Of a stretch of DNA of 64,000 bases, positions 25,352 through 34,677 are shown one piece after another. Every line of letters begins with the position of its first letter. The stretch's first letter is position 1. The stretch comes from Pseudomonas proteolytica (GTDB lineage Bacteria > Pseudomonadota > Gammaproteobacteria > Pseudomonadales > Pseudomonadaceae). Where the stretch lies: assembly GCF_007858275.1 (NCBI RefSeq), contig NZ_VFEV01000023.1, forward strand, positions 46,390 to 110,389, in the 5' to 3' direction. Below the pieces are notes generated by a model that was not told the origin of the DNA, did no database searches, and saw nothing but the letters and a program-made list of their open reading frames with translations. A program made the position numbers and the translations under genes.

Positions 25352-25987
25352 GTGTGGGAATTGGTCAAATCCGGCGGCTGGATGATGTTGCCGATCATTC
25401 TGAGTTCCATCGCCGCACTCGGCATCGTTGCCGAACGCCTGTGGACCCTGCGCGCCAGCCGCGTGACCCCTGATCATCTGCTGGGGCAGGTCTGGCGCTG
25501 GATCAAGGACAAGCAACTGGACAAGGAAAAACTCAAGGAATTGCGGGCCAATTCCCCCCTGGGCGAGATCCTCGCCGCCGGCCTTGCCAACTCCAAGCAC
25601 GGTCGCGAGATCATGAAGGAATGCATTGAAGAAGCCGCCGCCCGGGTCATCCACGAGCTGGAGCGCTATATCAATGCCCTGGGCACCATCGCCGCGATGG
25701 CACCGTTGCTCGGCTTGCTTGGCACGGTGCTGGGCATGATCGATATCTTCAGCGCCTTTACCGGCTCGGGCATGACCACCAACGCCTCGGTATTGGCCGG
25801 GGGGATTTCCAAGGCCTTGATCACCACGGCTGCGGGCTTGATGGTGGGTATCCCGGCGGTATTCTTCCACCGCTTCCTGCAGCGCCGCATCGATGAACTG
25901 GTGGTGGGTATGGAGCAGGAGGCGATCAAGCTGGTGGAAGTGGTCCAGGGCGACCGTGACGTCGACCTGGTCGAGGGCAAAGCGTGA
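25352..25987 (+). CDS. exbB: MotA/TolQ/ExbB-family proton channel protein
   Basis: 211-aa inner-membrane energy-coupling protein, partner of the ExbD-like protein next to it. Three helices are visible: SGGWMMLPIILSSIAALGIV, GTIAAMAPLLGLLGTVLGMI (the conserved GLLGTVxGM segment) and ITTAAGLMVGIPAVFFHRFL. I chose the GTG at 25352, preceded by GAGGGG, because the protein then begins with WELVKSGGWMM as in relatives; an in-frame GTG at 25322 is also possible. No TonB gene lies nearby, and linkage to lpxK is conserved in Pseudomonas, so its role may be in envelope lipid transport rather than iron uptake; this last point is inference. Confidence 0.88.
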   Translation: MWELVKSGGWMMLPIILSSIAALGIVAERLWTLRASRVTPDHLLGQVWRWIKDKQLDKEKLKELRANSPLGEILAAGLANSKHGREIMKECIEEAAARVIHELERYINALGTIAAMAPLLGLLGTVLGMIDIFSAFTGSGMTTNASVLAGGISKALITTAAGLMVGIPAVFFHRFLQRRIDELVVGMEQEAIKLVEVVQGDRDVDLVEGKA

Positions 25988-26412
25988 AATTTCGCCGCAA
26001 GCCTCGGGAAACCGTCGATATCAACCTGGCGTCGTTGATCGATGTGGTGTTTATCCTGTTGTTGTTTTTTGTCGTCACCACCACCTTTACCCGGGAAACC
26101 CAACTGCGGGTCGAACTGCCGGAAGCCGTCAGCGGCTCGCCGGCCGAAGATCAGCAGCTCAAGCAGTTGGAGATCACCATCAGCGCCGAAGGGGTGTTTT
26201 CGGTGAACAACCAGTTGCTTGAGAAGAACGACGTGGCCAGCGTAATGGACGCGCTGCAGAAGGAGTCCGGCGGTGATACGCAAATGCCGCTGTCCATCAG
26301 CGCCGATGGCAAGACCCCGCACCAGGCCGTGATCACCGCAATGGATGCTGCCGGCAAGCTCGGTTTCAGCCATTTGCGCATGACCACCGTCGAGGCGGCG
26401 GGGCAGCCTTGA
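25984..26412 (+). CDS. exbD: ExbD/TolR-family protein
   Basis: 142-aa partner of the ExbB-like protein. It has a short cytoplasmic start, one helix with the essential aspartate (INLASLIDVVFILLLFFVVTTTF, about residues 14-36; D20 is the proton-binding residue in the family) and a periplasmic domain. Its GTG start overlaps the exbB stop by 4 bp, and its TGA overlaps the lpxK ATG by one base, so all three are coupled. Confidence 0.9.
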   Translation: MKFRRKPRETVDINLASLIDVVFILLLFFVVTTTFTRETQLRVELPEAVSGSPAEDQQLKQLEITISAEGVFSVNNQLLEKNDVASVMDALQKESGGDTQMPLSISADGKTPHQAVITAMDAAGKLGFSHLRMTTVEAAGQP

Positions 26413-27422
26413 TGGCCTTGTCCGATCGTTTGCTCAAGGCCTGGTACGAGGGCCATCCGGCGCTCAAGCTTCTGCAACCGTTGGAGGCGCTCTATCGCCG
26501 GGTGGTCAAGCGCAAGCGCGACCGGTTCCTGGCGGGCGAGGGGACGATCTACCAATCACCGGTGCCCATCGTTGTGGTCGGCAATATCACCGTGGGCGGC
26601 ACGGGCAAGACGCCGTTGATCCTGTGGTTGATCGACCATTGCCAGCGCAGTGGCCTGCGGGTTGGCGTGGTCAGCCGTGGCTATGGGGCCAAGCCGCCGC
26701 AGTTGCCCTGGCGGGTGCAAGCCAGCGATAGCGCGCAAGTGGCCGGTGACGAGCCCTTGCTGATCGTGCAGCGCAGTGGCGTCCCCCTGGTGATCGACCC
26801 TGATCGCAGCCGTGCGGTGCAGGCCCTGCTCGCCAGCGATACCCTGGACCTGATCCTGTCCGACGATGGCCTGCAGCATTACCGCCTGGCCCGTGACCTT
26901 GAACTGGTGCTGATCGACAACGCCCGCGGCCTGGGCAATCGCCGCTGCCTGCCTGCCGGGCCACTGCGCGAACCGGTCGAGCGTCTGCGCAGCGTCGATG
27001 CGCTGCTCTACAACGGCGCCGGGGCTGATCGCGAGGATGGCTTTGCCTTCCGCCTGCTACCCACCACCCTGGTCAACCTGCTGACCGGCGAGCGCCAGCC
27101 ACTGGACCATTTTCCGCTGGGCCAGCGGGTGCATGCGGTCGCCGGTATCGGCAACCCGCAACGTTTCTTCAATACCCTTGAAACGCTACACTGGCTGCCG
27201 ATACCCCATGCGTTTGCCGACCATGCGCCCTATAGCGCCGAGGTCCTGAATTTTTCGCCATTACTGCCGCTGGTCATGACCGAAAAGGACGCGGTGAAGT
27301 GCCGCGCCTTTGCCCAGGCACACTGGTGGTACCTTGCAGTCGATGCGGCACCGTCACCGGCGTTTATCGCCTGGTTCGACACGCAACTGATGCGCCTGCT
27401 GCCGGCTCGACTTTTGCCTTAA
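26412..27422 (+). CDS. lpxK: Tetraacyldisaccharide 4'-kinase
   Basis: Phosphorylates the 4' position of the lipid A disaccharide precursor at the inner membrane. The 336-aa product has the membrane-associated N terminus and the P-loop VVGNITVGGTGKTPL (about 55-69). Downstream are SRGYGAK, GDEPLLI and LILSDDGLQHYRLARDLELVLID, with the catalytic aspartate in DDGLQH, and PAGPLREP. The ATG at 26412 overlaps the exbD stop; a TTG three bases earlier is also in frame. Confidence 0.95.
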   Translation: MALSDRLLKAWYEGHPALKLLQPLEALYRRVVKRKRDRFLAGEGTIYQSPVPIVVVGNITVGGTGKTPLILWLIDHCQRSGLRVGVVSRGYGAKPPQLPWRVQASDSAQVAGDEPLLIVQRSGVPLVIDPDRSRAVQALLASDTLDLILSDDGLQHYRLARDLELVLIDNARGLGNRRCLPAGPLREPVERLRSVDALLYNGAGADREDGFAFRLLPTTLVNLLTGERQPLDHFPLGQRVHAVAGIGNPQRFFNTLETLHWLPIPHAFADHAPYSAEVLNFSPLLPLVMTEKDAVKCRAFAQAHWWYLAVDAAPSPAFIAWFDTQLMRLLPARLLP

Positions 27423-27446
27423 AACGCTTTTATCCAGGAAACCCCC

Positions 27447-27632
27447 ATGGACACCAAACTGCTCGATATCCTCGCTTGCCCGATATGCAAAGGCCCGCTC
27501 AAGCTCAGCGCCGACAAGACCGAGCTGATCAGCAAAGGCGCAGGCCTTGCGTACCCGATCCGCGACGGCATCCCGGTGATGCTGGAAAGCGAAGCCCGTA
27601 CCCTGACGACCGACGAGCGCCTGGATAAATGA
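27447..27632 (+). CDS. ycaR: Trm112/YcaR-family small zinc-ribbon protein
   Basis: 61-aa protein with the Trm112-like motif LLDILACPICKGPLKL (CPIC) and AYPIRDGIPVML. Trm112 relatives are small activators of methyltransferases; the bacterial role is unproven. Its position between lpxK and kdsB is conserved. It overlaps kdsB by 4 bp. Confidence 0.9.
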   Translation: MDTKLLDILACPICKGPLKLSADKTELISKGAGLAYPIRDGIPVMLESEARTLTTDERLDK

Positions 27633-28393
27633 CCACTGCCTTCACTGTTGTCATCCCGTCGCGCTATGCCTCCACCCGCCTGCCCGGCAAACCTTTGCAG
27701 ATGATCGGCGGCAAGCCGATGATCCAACTGGTCTGGGAACAGGCCTGCAAAAGCAGCGCCCAGCGCGTTGTGGTGGCCACTGATGACCTGCGGATCATCG
27801 AGGCCTGCAAGGGTTTTGGCGCCGAAGCGGTGCTGACCCGTGAAGACCACAACTCCGGCACCGACCGCCTGGCGGAAGTCGCCACGCACCTGGGCCTGGC
27901 GCCGGACGCCATCGTGGTCAACGTGCAAGGCGACGAGCCGCTGATCCCGCCGTGTGTCATCGACCAGGTCGCCGCCAACCTGGCCGCCCATGCCGAAGCG
28001 CGCATGGCAACCCTGGCCGAACCGATCGAAGACATTGAGACCTTGTTCAACCCCAATGTGGTCAAGGTCGTCAGTGACATCAATGGCCTGGCCTTGACCT
28101 TCAGCCGTTCGACCCTGCCCTGGGCGCGCGATGAATTCGCCAGGCAACGTGACGTCTTGCCAGCCGGCGTGCCGTATCGCCGCCATATCGGCATCTACGC
28201 CTACCGCGCCGGTTTCCTGCATGACTTCGTCAGCTGGGGCCCATGCTGGCTGGAAAACACCGAGGCCCTGGAGCAACTGCGGGCCCTGTGGCACGGCGTG
28301 CGCATTCATGTCGACGATGCCATGGAAGCCCCGCCGGCCGGCGTCGATACGCCGGAAGACCTTGAGCGCGTGCGTCGGTTGCTGGGGGCTTGA
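27629..28393 (+). CDS. kdsB: 3-deoxy-manno-octulosonate cytidylyltransferase
   Basis: Makes CMP-Kdo from CTP and Kdo for LPS inner-core assembly. The 254-aa protein opens FTVVIPSRYASTRLPGKPL (nucleotide-binding R and K residues). It then has VVATDD, the Mg-binding VNVQGDEPLIP (about 98-108), VPYRRHIGIYAYRAGFL and LEQLRAL. Length and motifs are typical. The start ATGA overlaps ycaR; the stop overlaps the next start by one base. Confidence 0.95.
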   Translation: MTTAFTVVIPSRYASTRLPGKPLQMIGGKPMIQLVWEQACKSSAQRVVVATDDLRIIEACKGFGAEAVLTREDHNSGTDRLAEVATHLGLAPDAIVVNVQGDEPLIPPCVIDQVAANLAAHAEARMATLAEPIEDIETLFNPNVVKVVSDINGLALTFSRSTLPWARDEFARQRDVLPAGVPYRRHIGIYAYRAGFLHDFVSWGPCWLENTEALEQLRALWHGVRIHVDDAMEAPPAGVDTPEDLERVRRLLGA

Positions 28394-28857
28394 TGGAAGT
28401 CCTGTTTGTTTGCCTGGGCAATATCTGCCGCTCGCCCACCGCCGAAGGCGTCCTGCGCCATAAATTGCGGGCTGCCGGGCTGGCCGACCAGGTCGAGGTG
28501 GCCTCCGCCGGCACCGGCGAATGGCATATCGGCAAGGCGCCGGACAAGCGCAGCCAGCAAGCGGCGCTGCGCCGTGGCTACGACTTGTCGGCCCAGCGTG
28601 CCCAGCAGGTGTCGCGCGCCGACTTTGCGCGTTATGACCTGATCCTGGCCATGGACCAGAGCAACCTGCGTAACCTCAAGGCCATGCAACCGGCCCAGGG
28701 CAAGGCAGAGTTGGACCTGTTCCTGCGCCGCTACGACTCGGCGGTGGATGAAGTGCCGGATCCGTATTACGACGGCGAGCAAGGTTTTGAGCAGGTCCTG
28801 GACCTGATCGAGGCCGCCTGTGATTTGCTGGTGATCGAATTGAAGGGGCGTTTATGA
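28393..28857 (+). CDS. Low-molecular-weight protein tyrosine phosphatase
   Basis: 154-aa phosphatase of the LMW-PTP (Wzb/Etp/PtpA) family. The catalytic P-loop is VCLGNICRSPTAEG (C9, R15), and the general-acid aspartate is in VPDPYYDG (about 122). There is no tyrosine kinase or capsule cluster in the window, so the substrate is unknown. The ATG at 28393 is used; a TTG just before it is also in frame. It overlaps murB by 4 bp. Confidence 0.92.
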   Translation: MEVLFVCLGNICRSPTAEGVLRHKLRAAGLADQVEVASAGTGEWHIGKAPDKRSQQAALRRGYDLSAQRAQQVSRADFARYDLILAMDQSNLRNLKAMQPAQGKAELDLFLRRYDSAVDEVPDPYYDGEQGFEQVLDLIEAACDLLVIELKGRL

Positions 28858-29873
28858 GCCTGGATGTACAGCCCCAGGTTTCCCTGAAGGCCTTCAACAG
28901 TTTTGGCATTGACGTGCGTGCGCAGTTGTTCGCCGAAGCCCATAACGATGCCGATGTGCGCGAGGCCCTGGCCTATGCGGCGGCGCAACAACTGCCGTTG
29001 CTGGTGATCGGGGGCGGCAGCAACCTGCTGCTGACCCAGGACATCCCGGCGTTGGTATTGCGCATGGCAACCCAGGGTATCCGGGTGCTGCACGACGACG
29101 GCCAGCAGGTTGTGGTGGAAGCCGAGGCGGGGGAGGCCTGGCATCCCTTTGTGCTGTGGACCCTTGCACAAGGGTTCTCTGGCCTGGAAAACCTCAGCCT
29201 GATTCCCGGTACGGTCGGTGCGGCACCGATGCAGAACATTGGCGCCTACGGGGTCGAGATCAAGGATGTGTTTGCCGGCCTGACCGCCCTCGACCGCCAG
29301 ACCGGCGAGTTGCGGGATTTCAGCCTGGCAGAATGCAACTTCGCCTACCGCGACAGCCTGTTCAAGCACGAGGTGGGGCGCTGGCTGATCCTGCGCGTGC
29401 GCTTTACCTTGAGCCGCGTGGCGCACTTGCAACTCGGCTATGGCCCGGTGCAACAACGCCTGGCTGAGCAGGGCATTACCCAGGCGACACCGAGCGATGT
29501 CAGCCGGGCCATTTGCAGCATTCGCAGTGAGAAACTGCCCGACCCTGCGGTCTTGGGCAACGCCGGCAGTTTCTTCAAGAACCCGCTGGTGTCCCAGGTG
29601 CTGGCGGCGCAATTGAAGCTGCAGTATCCCGATCTGGTGGCTTACCCCCAGGCCGATGGCCAAGTGAAACTGGCGGCCGGCTGGTTGATTGAAAAGGCCG
29701 GCTGGAAAGGCTTTCGCGACGGAGATGCTGGTGTGCATCGCTTGCAGGCGCTGGTGCTGGTCAACTACGGCGCGGCCACGGGCCTGGAGATTTCCAGCCT
29801 GGCCCAACGCATCCAGCGCGATATCGCCGAGCGCTTCAAGGTCGATCTGGAAATGGAGCCCAATCGTTATTGA
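28854..29873 (+). CDS. murB: UDP-N-acetylenolpyruvoylglucosamine reductase
   Basis: FAD enzyme that reduces UDP-GlcNAc-enolpyruvate to UDP-MurNAc in peptidoglycan synthesis; 339 aa, type I MurB length. The FAD-binding part has LVIGGGSNLLLT (about 50), GLENLSLIPGTVGAAPMQNIGAYG in sections (about 110-135) and LAECNFAYRDSLFK with the catalytic-loop tyrosine. The C-terminal part has the catalytic serine in GNAGSFFKNP (about 236). It is the last gene of the exbB-to-murB run and is closed by a terminator. Confidence 0.95.
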   Translation: MSLDVQPQVSLKAFNSFGIDVRAQLFAEAHNDADVREALAYAAAQQLPLLVIGGGSNLLLTQDIPALVLRMATQGIRVLHDDGQQVVVEAEAGEAWHPFVLWTLAQGFSGLENLSLIPGTVGAAPMQNIGAYGVEIKDVFAGLTALDRQTGELRDFSLAECNFAYRDSLFKHEVGRWLILRVRFTLSRVAHLQLGYGPVQQRLAEQGITQATPSDVSRAICSIRSEKLPDPAVLGNAGSFFKNPLVSQVLAAQLKLQYPDLVAYPQADGQVKLAAGWLIEKAGWKGFRDGDAGVHRLQALVLVNYGAATGLEISSLAQRIQRDIAERFKVDLEMEPNRY

Positions 29874-29896
29874 GCTACGCTTCTAGCGTGTTGAAC

Positions 29897-29923
29897 AAAG
29901 CCCTGCATTGCAGGGCTTTTTTG
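29897..29923 (+). terminator. Terminator after murB
   Basis: AAAGCCCTGC-ATT-GCAGGGCTTTTTT: a perfect stem with a T run, 24 bp after the murB stop. Confidence 0.93.
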
Positions 29924-30028
29924 TTAATGCTGGGTTAACTTAGCAGGCTAACGATGCCTGTTTATCGTTCTATAGATACTGTTTATCAAAGGCCCGGTGA
30001 AAGATCGGTGTTGTTTGTGCAGGGAATG

Positions 30029-30128
30029 GTAGGAGCGAGCTTGCTCGCGAAGATCGTCAACGATGACGTGGGCGCTCTGAATCAACGTGGTGTCCTGGCG
30101 TTTTTCGCGAGCAGGCTCGCTCCTGCAG
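30029..30128. repeat. REPIN of the GTAGGAGCGAGC family
   Basis: Inverted arms GTAGGAGCGAGCTTGCTCGC and TTCGCGAGCAGGCTCGCTCC. The 29924-30265 gap holds this element and about 135 bp more before the next gene, in which I see no clear promoter. Confidence 0.85.
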
Positions 30129-30265
30129 TGATGCACATTCCCTGACGCAACACCTGTCTCACAAGAGAGCCCGATTAGCCTGAGCCATCTGCGTGAACCA
30201 ACTCCGCTCCCCTGAAAGCGGCAGATAGCTCGACCCCATAATCCAATCACTATGCGGGCGTGCCC

Positions 30266-30736
30266 ATGATTACTCTCAAACTCAACGGTCAAGATCATCC
30301 GCTGGATGTCACCGAGGACATGCCCCTCTTGTGGGCGATCCGCGATGTGGCGGGTTACAACGGCACCAAGTTCGGTTGCGGCATGGGCCTGTGCGGCGCC
30401 TGCACTATCCATATCGATGGCTCGCCGGCCCGCAGTTGCATCACGCCTATTGGCTCGGTCAAAGGGCAGAACGTCAGCACCATCGATAACCTGCACAATG
30501 ACCCGGTTGGCCAGGTTGTGCAGCAAGCGTGGCTGGACACGGCAGTGGCCCAGTGTGGTTACTGCCAGGGTGGGCAGATCATGTCGGCTACGGCACTGCT
30601 GAAAACCAACCCCAATCCCAGCGATGCGCAGATTGAAGAGGCCATGGTCGGCAACATCTGCCGCTGCGGCACGTACAACCGTATCAAGACAGCGATCCGC
30701 CAGGCCGCGACGCATCTGCAGGGGGACAAGGCATGA
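30266..30736 (+). CDS. 2Fe-2S subunit of a molybdenum hydroxylase (isoquinoline 1-oxidoreductase alpha type)
   Basis: 156-aa electron-transfer subunit with two 2Fe-2S clusters. The N-terminal plant-type ferredoxin site is CGMGLCGAC plus a later C (about 40-62). The second cluster has CGYCQGG (about 101) and CRCGTYNRI (about 139). This is the small subunit of the IorAB-like family. The ATG at 30266 follows a GTG two codons earlier; neither has a strong ribosome-binding site. It overlaps the large-subunit start by 4 bp. There is no FAD subunit, which fits the IorAB type, where electrons go to a cytochrome. I see no linked cytochrome c gene. Confidence 0.88.
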   Translation: MITLKLNGQDHPLDVTEDMPLLWAIRDVAGYNGTKFGCGMGLCGACTIHIDGSPARSCITPIGSVKGQNVSTIDNLHNDPVGQVVQQAWLDTAVAQCGYCQGGQIMSATALLKTNPNPSDAQIEEAMVGNICRCGTYNRIKTAIRQAATHLQGDKA

Positions 30737-33054
30737 ACCAGTTGCCAAGCAATTTCGCCCTGAACAACCTGAGCCGCCGTGGTTTCCTCAAGGGCGTCGG
30801 TGCGACCGGTGCGCTGGTGGTGGCCGCCAGTTGGGGCCTGCCCCAGGCCTTTGCCGAGGAGGTGAAGCAATACGGCGGGGCAGCCATGCCCAACGGCGTG
30901 ATTGATGACCCCAAGGTGTATGTCAGCATCGCCACCGATGGCACTGTCACCGTGATCTGCAACCGCTCCGAAATGGGCCAAGGCGTGCGCACCAGCCTGA
31001 CCATGGTGGTGGCCGACGAGCTGGAGGCCGATTGGGCGTTGGTGAAGGTTGCGCAGGCCCCGGGCGATGAAGTGCGTTTTGGCAATCAGGATACCGACGG
31101 TTCGCGCAGCATGCGCCACTGGTATGAACCGATGCGCCGTTGCGGCGCAGCCGTGCGCAGCATGTTGGAACAGGCTGCCGCCGAGCAGTGGAAAGTGCCG
31201 CTGGGCGAGTGCCGTGCGCAGTTGCATAAAGTGATTCACCAGCCCAGCGGCCGTGAGCTGGGCTATGGCGCCTTGGCTGCAGCCGCCGGTGCGCTGGCGG
31301 TGCCGGCGCGGGACAGCCTACGGCTCAAGCAGCCATCGGAGTTTCGCTATATCGGCAAGGAGGCCACCAAGGCCATCGACGGTGCCGATATCGTCAACGG
31401 CCGGGCAGTGTACGGCGCCGATGTGCATTTTGACGGCATGTTGTTTGCGACCATTGCGCGGCCCAAGGTGTATGGCGGCAAGGTCAAGTCGTTCGATGCC
31501 AGCGCGGCGTTGAAAGTCCCCGGGGTGATCAAGGTCCTGCAAATCGAAAGTCGGCCCGTGCCCTCGGAATTCCAGCCCTTGGGCGGTGTAGCGGTGGTTG
31601 CCAGCAATACCTGGGCGGCGATCAAGGGGCGTGAAGCGCTGCAGATTGTCTGGGAGGACGGCGTCAATGCCGGCTACAACTCCATCGACTACCGCAAGAC
31701 CCTGGAAGCCGCGGCCCTTGAGCCCGGCAAAGTGGTGCGCAATACCGGCAGCATCGACCAGGCCCTGAGCGATGCCGACAGCACCCTGGAAGCCGCGTAT
31801 TACTTGCCACACTTAGCGCAGTCGCCCATGGAGCCGATGGTTGCCGTGGCCCGTTATCAAGACGGGCAATGCGAGGCCTGGGCGCCGAGTCAGGCGCCGC
31901 AGGTCACACGGGAGCGGGTCGCCGAGCGCCTTGGTTTGCCATTCGATAACGTCACGATCCACGTCACCCTGTTGGGCGGCGGCTTTGGGCGCAAGTCCAA
32001 GCCGGACTTCATCATTGAAGCTGCGGTGCTGGCCAAGGAGTTTCCCGGCAAGGCCGTGCGCGTGCAGTGGACCCGTGAAGACGATATCCATAACTCCTAC
32101 TTTCACACCGTGTCTGCCGAGTACCTCAAGGCCGGCCTGAACAACGACGGCATGCCCTCCGCCTGGCTGCACCGCACCGTGGCGCCGAGCATCACTGCGC
32201 TGTTTGCGCCGGGCATGAACCATGAGGCCGCGTTTGAATTGGGCATGGGCTTTACCAACATGGCCTACGCCATTCCCAATGTGCGCCTGGAAAACCCCGA
32301 GGCCGCCGCCCACACCCGTGTGGGTTGGTACCGTTCGGTGTCGAACATCCCCCATGGTTTTGCCATCCAGAGCTTTGTCGATGAGCTGGCGCACAAGGCT
32401 GGCCAGGATCCGCTGAAATATCAGCTCAAGCTGCTGGGCCCGGATCGTCAGATCGATCCACGCACCTTGAGTGAAGAGTGGAACTACGGCGAGTCACCCG
32501 AGCGTTACCCAATTGATACGGCGCGCATGCGTGGCGTGCTCGAGACCGCGGCCAAGGCTGCCGGCTGGGGCCGCACGCTGCCCAAGGGGCGCGGCCTGGG
32601 GCTGGCGGTGCACTACAGCTTTGTGACGTATGTGGCGGCGGTGATCGAGGTGGAGGTCAAGGGTGATGGCACGCTGATCGTGCACAAGGCGGATATCGCC
32701 GTGGATTGCGGCCCGCAAATCAACCCGGAACGCATCCGCTCGCAGTTCGAGGGCGCTTGCGTCATGGGCTTGGGGAATGCGGTCCTGGGAGAAATCAGCT
32801 TCAAGGATGGCAAGGTCCAGCAGGACAACTTCCATATGTACGAAGTGGCGCGCATGTCCCTGGCTCCCCGGGAAATTGCCATACATTTGGTCACACCGGC
32901 AGGCGAGGTCCCCCTCGGCGGTGTGGGTGAGCCGGGCGTGCCGCCGATTGCGCCGGCGCTGTGCAATGCGATATTTGCCGCCACCGGCAAGCGCATCCGT
33001 AACCTGCCGGTGCGTTATCAGTTGCAGGGTTGGCAGCAGGAGGCGCAGGCCTGA
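30733..33054 (+). CDS. Molybdopterin-binding subunit, Tat-exported (isoquinoline 1-oxidoreductase beta type)
   Basis: 773-aa catalytic subunit with a twin-arginine signal (SRRGFLKG, about 14-21, then a hydrophobic stretch and AFA). It therefore functions in the periplasm with its small partner carried along. It has the aldehyde oxidase/xanthine dehydrogenase fold in two parts: LNGGFGRK-type LLGGGFGRKSKPDF (about 414), VRVQWTREDDI, and near the C terminus GGVGEPGVPPIAPALCNA, which carries the catalytic glutamate. The substrate is likely an aromatic N-heterocycle or aldehyde, but cannot be read from sequence. The following xdhC and mocA genes support a molybdenum cofactor enzyme. Confidence 0.88.
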   Translation: MNQLPSNFALNNLSRRGFLKGVGATGALVVAASWGLPQAFAEEVKQYGGAAMPNGVIDDPKVYVSIATDGTVTVICNRSEMGQGVRTSLTMVVADELEADWALVKVAQAPGDEVRFGNQDTDGSRSMRHWYEPMRRCGAAVRSMLEQAAAEQWKVPLGECRAQLHKVIHQPSGRELGYGALAAAAGALAVPARDSLRLKQPSEFRYIGKEATKAIDGADIVNGRAVYGADVHFDGMLFATIARPKVYGGKVKSFDASAALKVPGVIKVLQIESRPVPSEFQPLGGVAVVASNTWAAIKGREALQIVWEDGVNAGYNSIDYRKTLEAAALEPGKVVRNTGSIDQALSDADSTLEAAYYLPHLAQSPMEPMVAVARYQDGQCEAWAPSQAPQVTRERVAERLGLPFDNVTIHVTLLGGGFGRKSKPDFIIEAAVLAKEFPGKAVRVQWTREDDIHNSYFHTVSAEYLKAGLNNDGMPSAWLHRTVAPSITALFAPGMNHEAAFELGMGFTNMAYAIPNVRLENPEAAAHTRVGWYRSVSNIPHGFAIQSFVDELAHKAGQDPLKYQLKLLGPDRQIDPRTLSEEWNYGESPERYPIDTARMRGVLETAAKAAGWGRTLPKGRGLGLAVHYSFVTYVAAVIEVEVKGDGTLIVHKADIAVDCGPQINPERIRSQFEGACVMGLGNAVLGEISFKDGKVQQDNFHMYEVARMSLAPREIAIHLVTPAGEVPLGGVGEPGVPPIAPALCNAIFAATGKRIRNLPVRYQLQGWQQEAQA

Positions 33055-34040
33055 TGGACAGCGTGGATCTGAATGTCCTGCGCAGCGTGCTGGAGTGGCG
33101 CCGCGCAGGGCAACGGGTGGTGCTGTACAGCGTGGTCCAGACCTGGGGCAGCGCACCACGGCCGCCGGGGGCGATGCTGGCCCTGCGTGGCGACGGGGTG
33201 GTGATCGGTTCGGTGTCCGGTGGCTGCATCGAAGATGATCTGATCGCCCGTCTGCACGATGGCCGCCTGCCAGACAATGGGCCGCCGGTGCAGTTGGTGA
33301 CCTATGGCGTTACCCGCGACGAAGCGGCGCGTTTTGGTCTGCCATGCGGCGGTACCTTGCGCCTGACGGAGGAGCGGGTGGAGGAATATGCCTGGGTGGC
33401 GGAGTTGCTGGCGCGTTGTGAGGCCCATGAAATTGTGGCGCGGGAACTGGACTTGGCGACGGGCAGTGTGCGCTTGAGCGTGGCGAGCAAGTCCGACATT
33501 GTCAGTTTTGACGGTGAGCGTTTGCGGGCCATCTACGGTCCGCGCTGGCGCCTGCTGCTGATCGGTGCGGGCCAGTTGTCGCGTTATGTGGCAGAAATAG
33601 CGCGCCTGTTGGATTTTGAAGTACTGATCTGCGATCCCCGTGCGGAGTTTGTGCATGGCTGGGAAGAACAGCACGGGCGCTTTGTGCCGGGAATGCCCGA
33701 TGAGGCGGTGCTCAATATCCAGACGGACGAGCGCACGGCTATTGTTGCCCTGACCCACGATCCGCGCCTGGACGATATGGCGCTACTGACCGCGTTGAAC
33801 TCCCGGGCGTTCTACATCGGTGCCCTGGGTTCACTGCTCAATAGCCGCAAGCGTCGGGAAAACCTCGCGTTACTGGGCCTGGGGGCCGAGGCAATTGCGC
33901 GGCTGCACGGCCCGATCGGTCTTCATATTGGCAGCCATACGCCGGCAGAGATCGCCTTGTCGCTGATGGCGCACATTGTCGCGATCAAGAACGGTGTGGA
34001 AGTGTTGCAAGCCAAACCCGTACGGGAGGCGGTTAGTTGA
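33054..34040 (+). CDS. XdhC/CoxI-family molybdenum cofactor insertion protein
   Basis: 328-aa chaperone that receives, sulfurates and inserts molybdenum cofactor into hydroxylases of the xanthine dehydrogenase family. The XdhC_CoxI N-terminal domain has TWGSAPRPPGAMLAL and SVSGGCIEDDL. A middle segment has GLPCGGTLRL. The C-terminal Rossmann domain has LLLIGAGQLSRYVAEIARLL and the end IGALGSLLNSRKR. The ATG at 33054 overlaps the large-subunit stop; an upstream in-frame TTG would place residues inside that gene. It overlaps the next gene by 4 bp. Confidence 0.9.
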   Translation: MDSVDLNVLRSVLEWRRAGQRVVLYSVVQTWGSAPRPPGAMLALRGDGVVIGSVSGGCIEDDLIARLHDGRLPDNGPPVQLVTYGVTRDEAARFGLPCGGTLRLTEERVEEYAWVAELLARCEAHEIVARELDLATGSVRLSVASKSDIVSFDGERLRAIYGPRWRLLLIGAGQLSRYVAEIARLLDFEVLICDPRAEFVHGWEEQHGRFVPGMPDEAVLNIQTDERTAIVALTHDPRLDDMALLTALNSRAFYIGALGSLLNSRKRRENLALLGLGAEAIARLHGPIGLHIGSHTPAEIALSLMAHIVAIKNGVEVLQAKPVREAVS

Positions 34041-34615
34041 CGAGTGCGATCACCGCAATCGTCCTGGCGGCGGGGCAGGGCAGCCGGTTCCGTGCGCAAA
34101 GCGGGCAGGACAAACTGCTGGCTCATTGTGTGGGGCGTGATGGAGTGACACGGCCGGTCTTCGAGCATGTGCTGCTCAATCTGCCGGCCAGCATCACTCG
34201 GCGGTGGGTCGTTACATCGCCTGCGTGCAGCGAGGTCATCCGTCTGGCCACGGATCATGGCTGTGAAGTGTTGCTGCTGGAGTCGGCAGGCATGGGGGAC
34301 AGCCTCGCGGCAGGGGTGGCGGCCAGTGGTCCGGCAGCGGGTTGGCTGGTGGTGTTGGGGGATATGCCGTTTATTCAGGCGTCGAGCATTGAGCGGGTGA
34401 TAGAGCGGGTGGATGGGATCAGTGTGCCGGTGCACGCCGGCCGGCAGGGCCATCCCGTTGCATTTGGCCAGGCATTGGGGCTCGCCTTGATGGAACTGAC
34501 GGGGGATCGTGGTGCCAAGGCCCTGTTTGCCCAGGCTGATGTTCGGCAGGTGCCGGTGGATGATCCCGGGGTGTTATGGGATGTGGATGTGCCGCAAGCA
34601 CTGGAATTCAGGTAG
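34037..34615 (+). CDS. MobA/MocA-like molybdenum cofactor nucleotidyltransferase
   Basis: 192-aa NTP-transferase fold protein. It starts IVLAAGQGSRFRAQSGQDKLL (nucleotide-binding G-rich loop and lysine) and has the Mg-binding VVLGDMPFI (about 103) and GRQGHPVAF. This pattern is closer to MocA, which makes the cytosine dinucleotide form used by IorAB-type enzymes, than to MobA. It starts at a TTG overlapping the xdhC stop and ends the operon. The four coupled genes form one enzyme-plus-maturation unit. Confidence 0.85.
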   Translation: MTSAITAIVLAAGQGSRFRAQSGQDKLLAHCVGRDGVTRPVFEHVLLNLPASITRRWVVTSPACSEVIRLATDHGCEVLLLESAGMGDSLAAGVAASGPAAGWLVVLGDMPFIQASSIERVIERVDGISVPVHAGRQGHPVAFGQALGLALMELTGDRGAKALFAQADVRQVPVDDPGVLWDVDVPQALEFR

Positions 34616-34677
34616 GGGTTGGCTTGGCGGCGATGGCGGCCTCAAGCTCACCGCGCCTTCTCTCTACCGCCATCGCG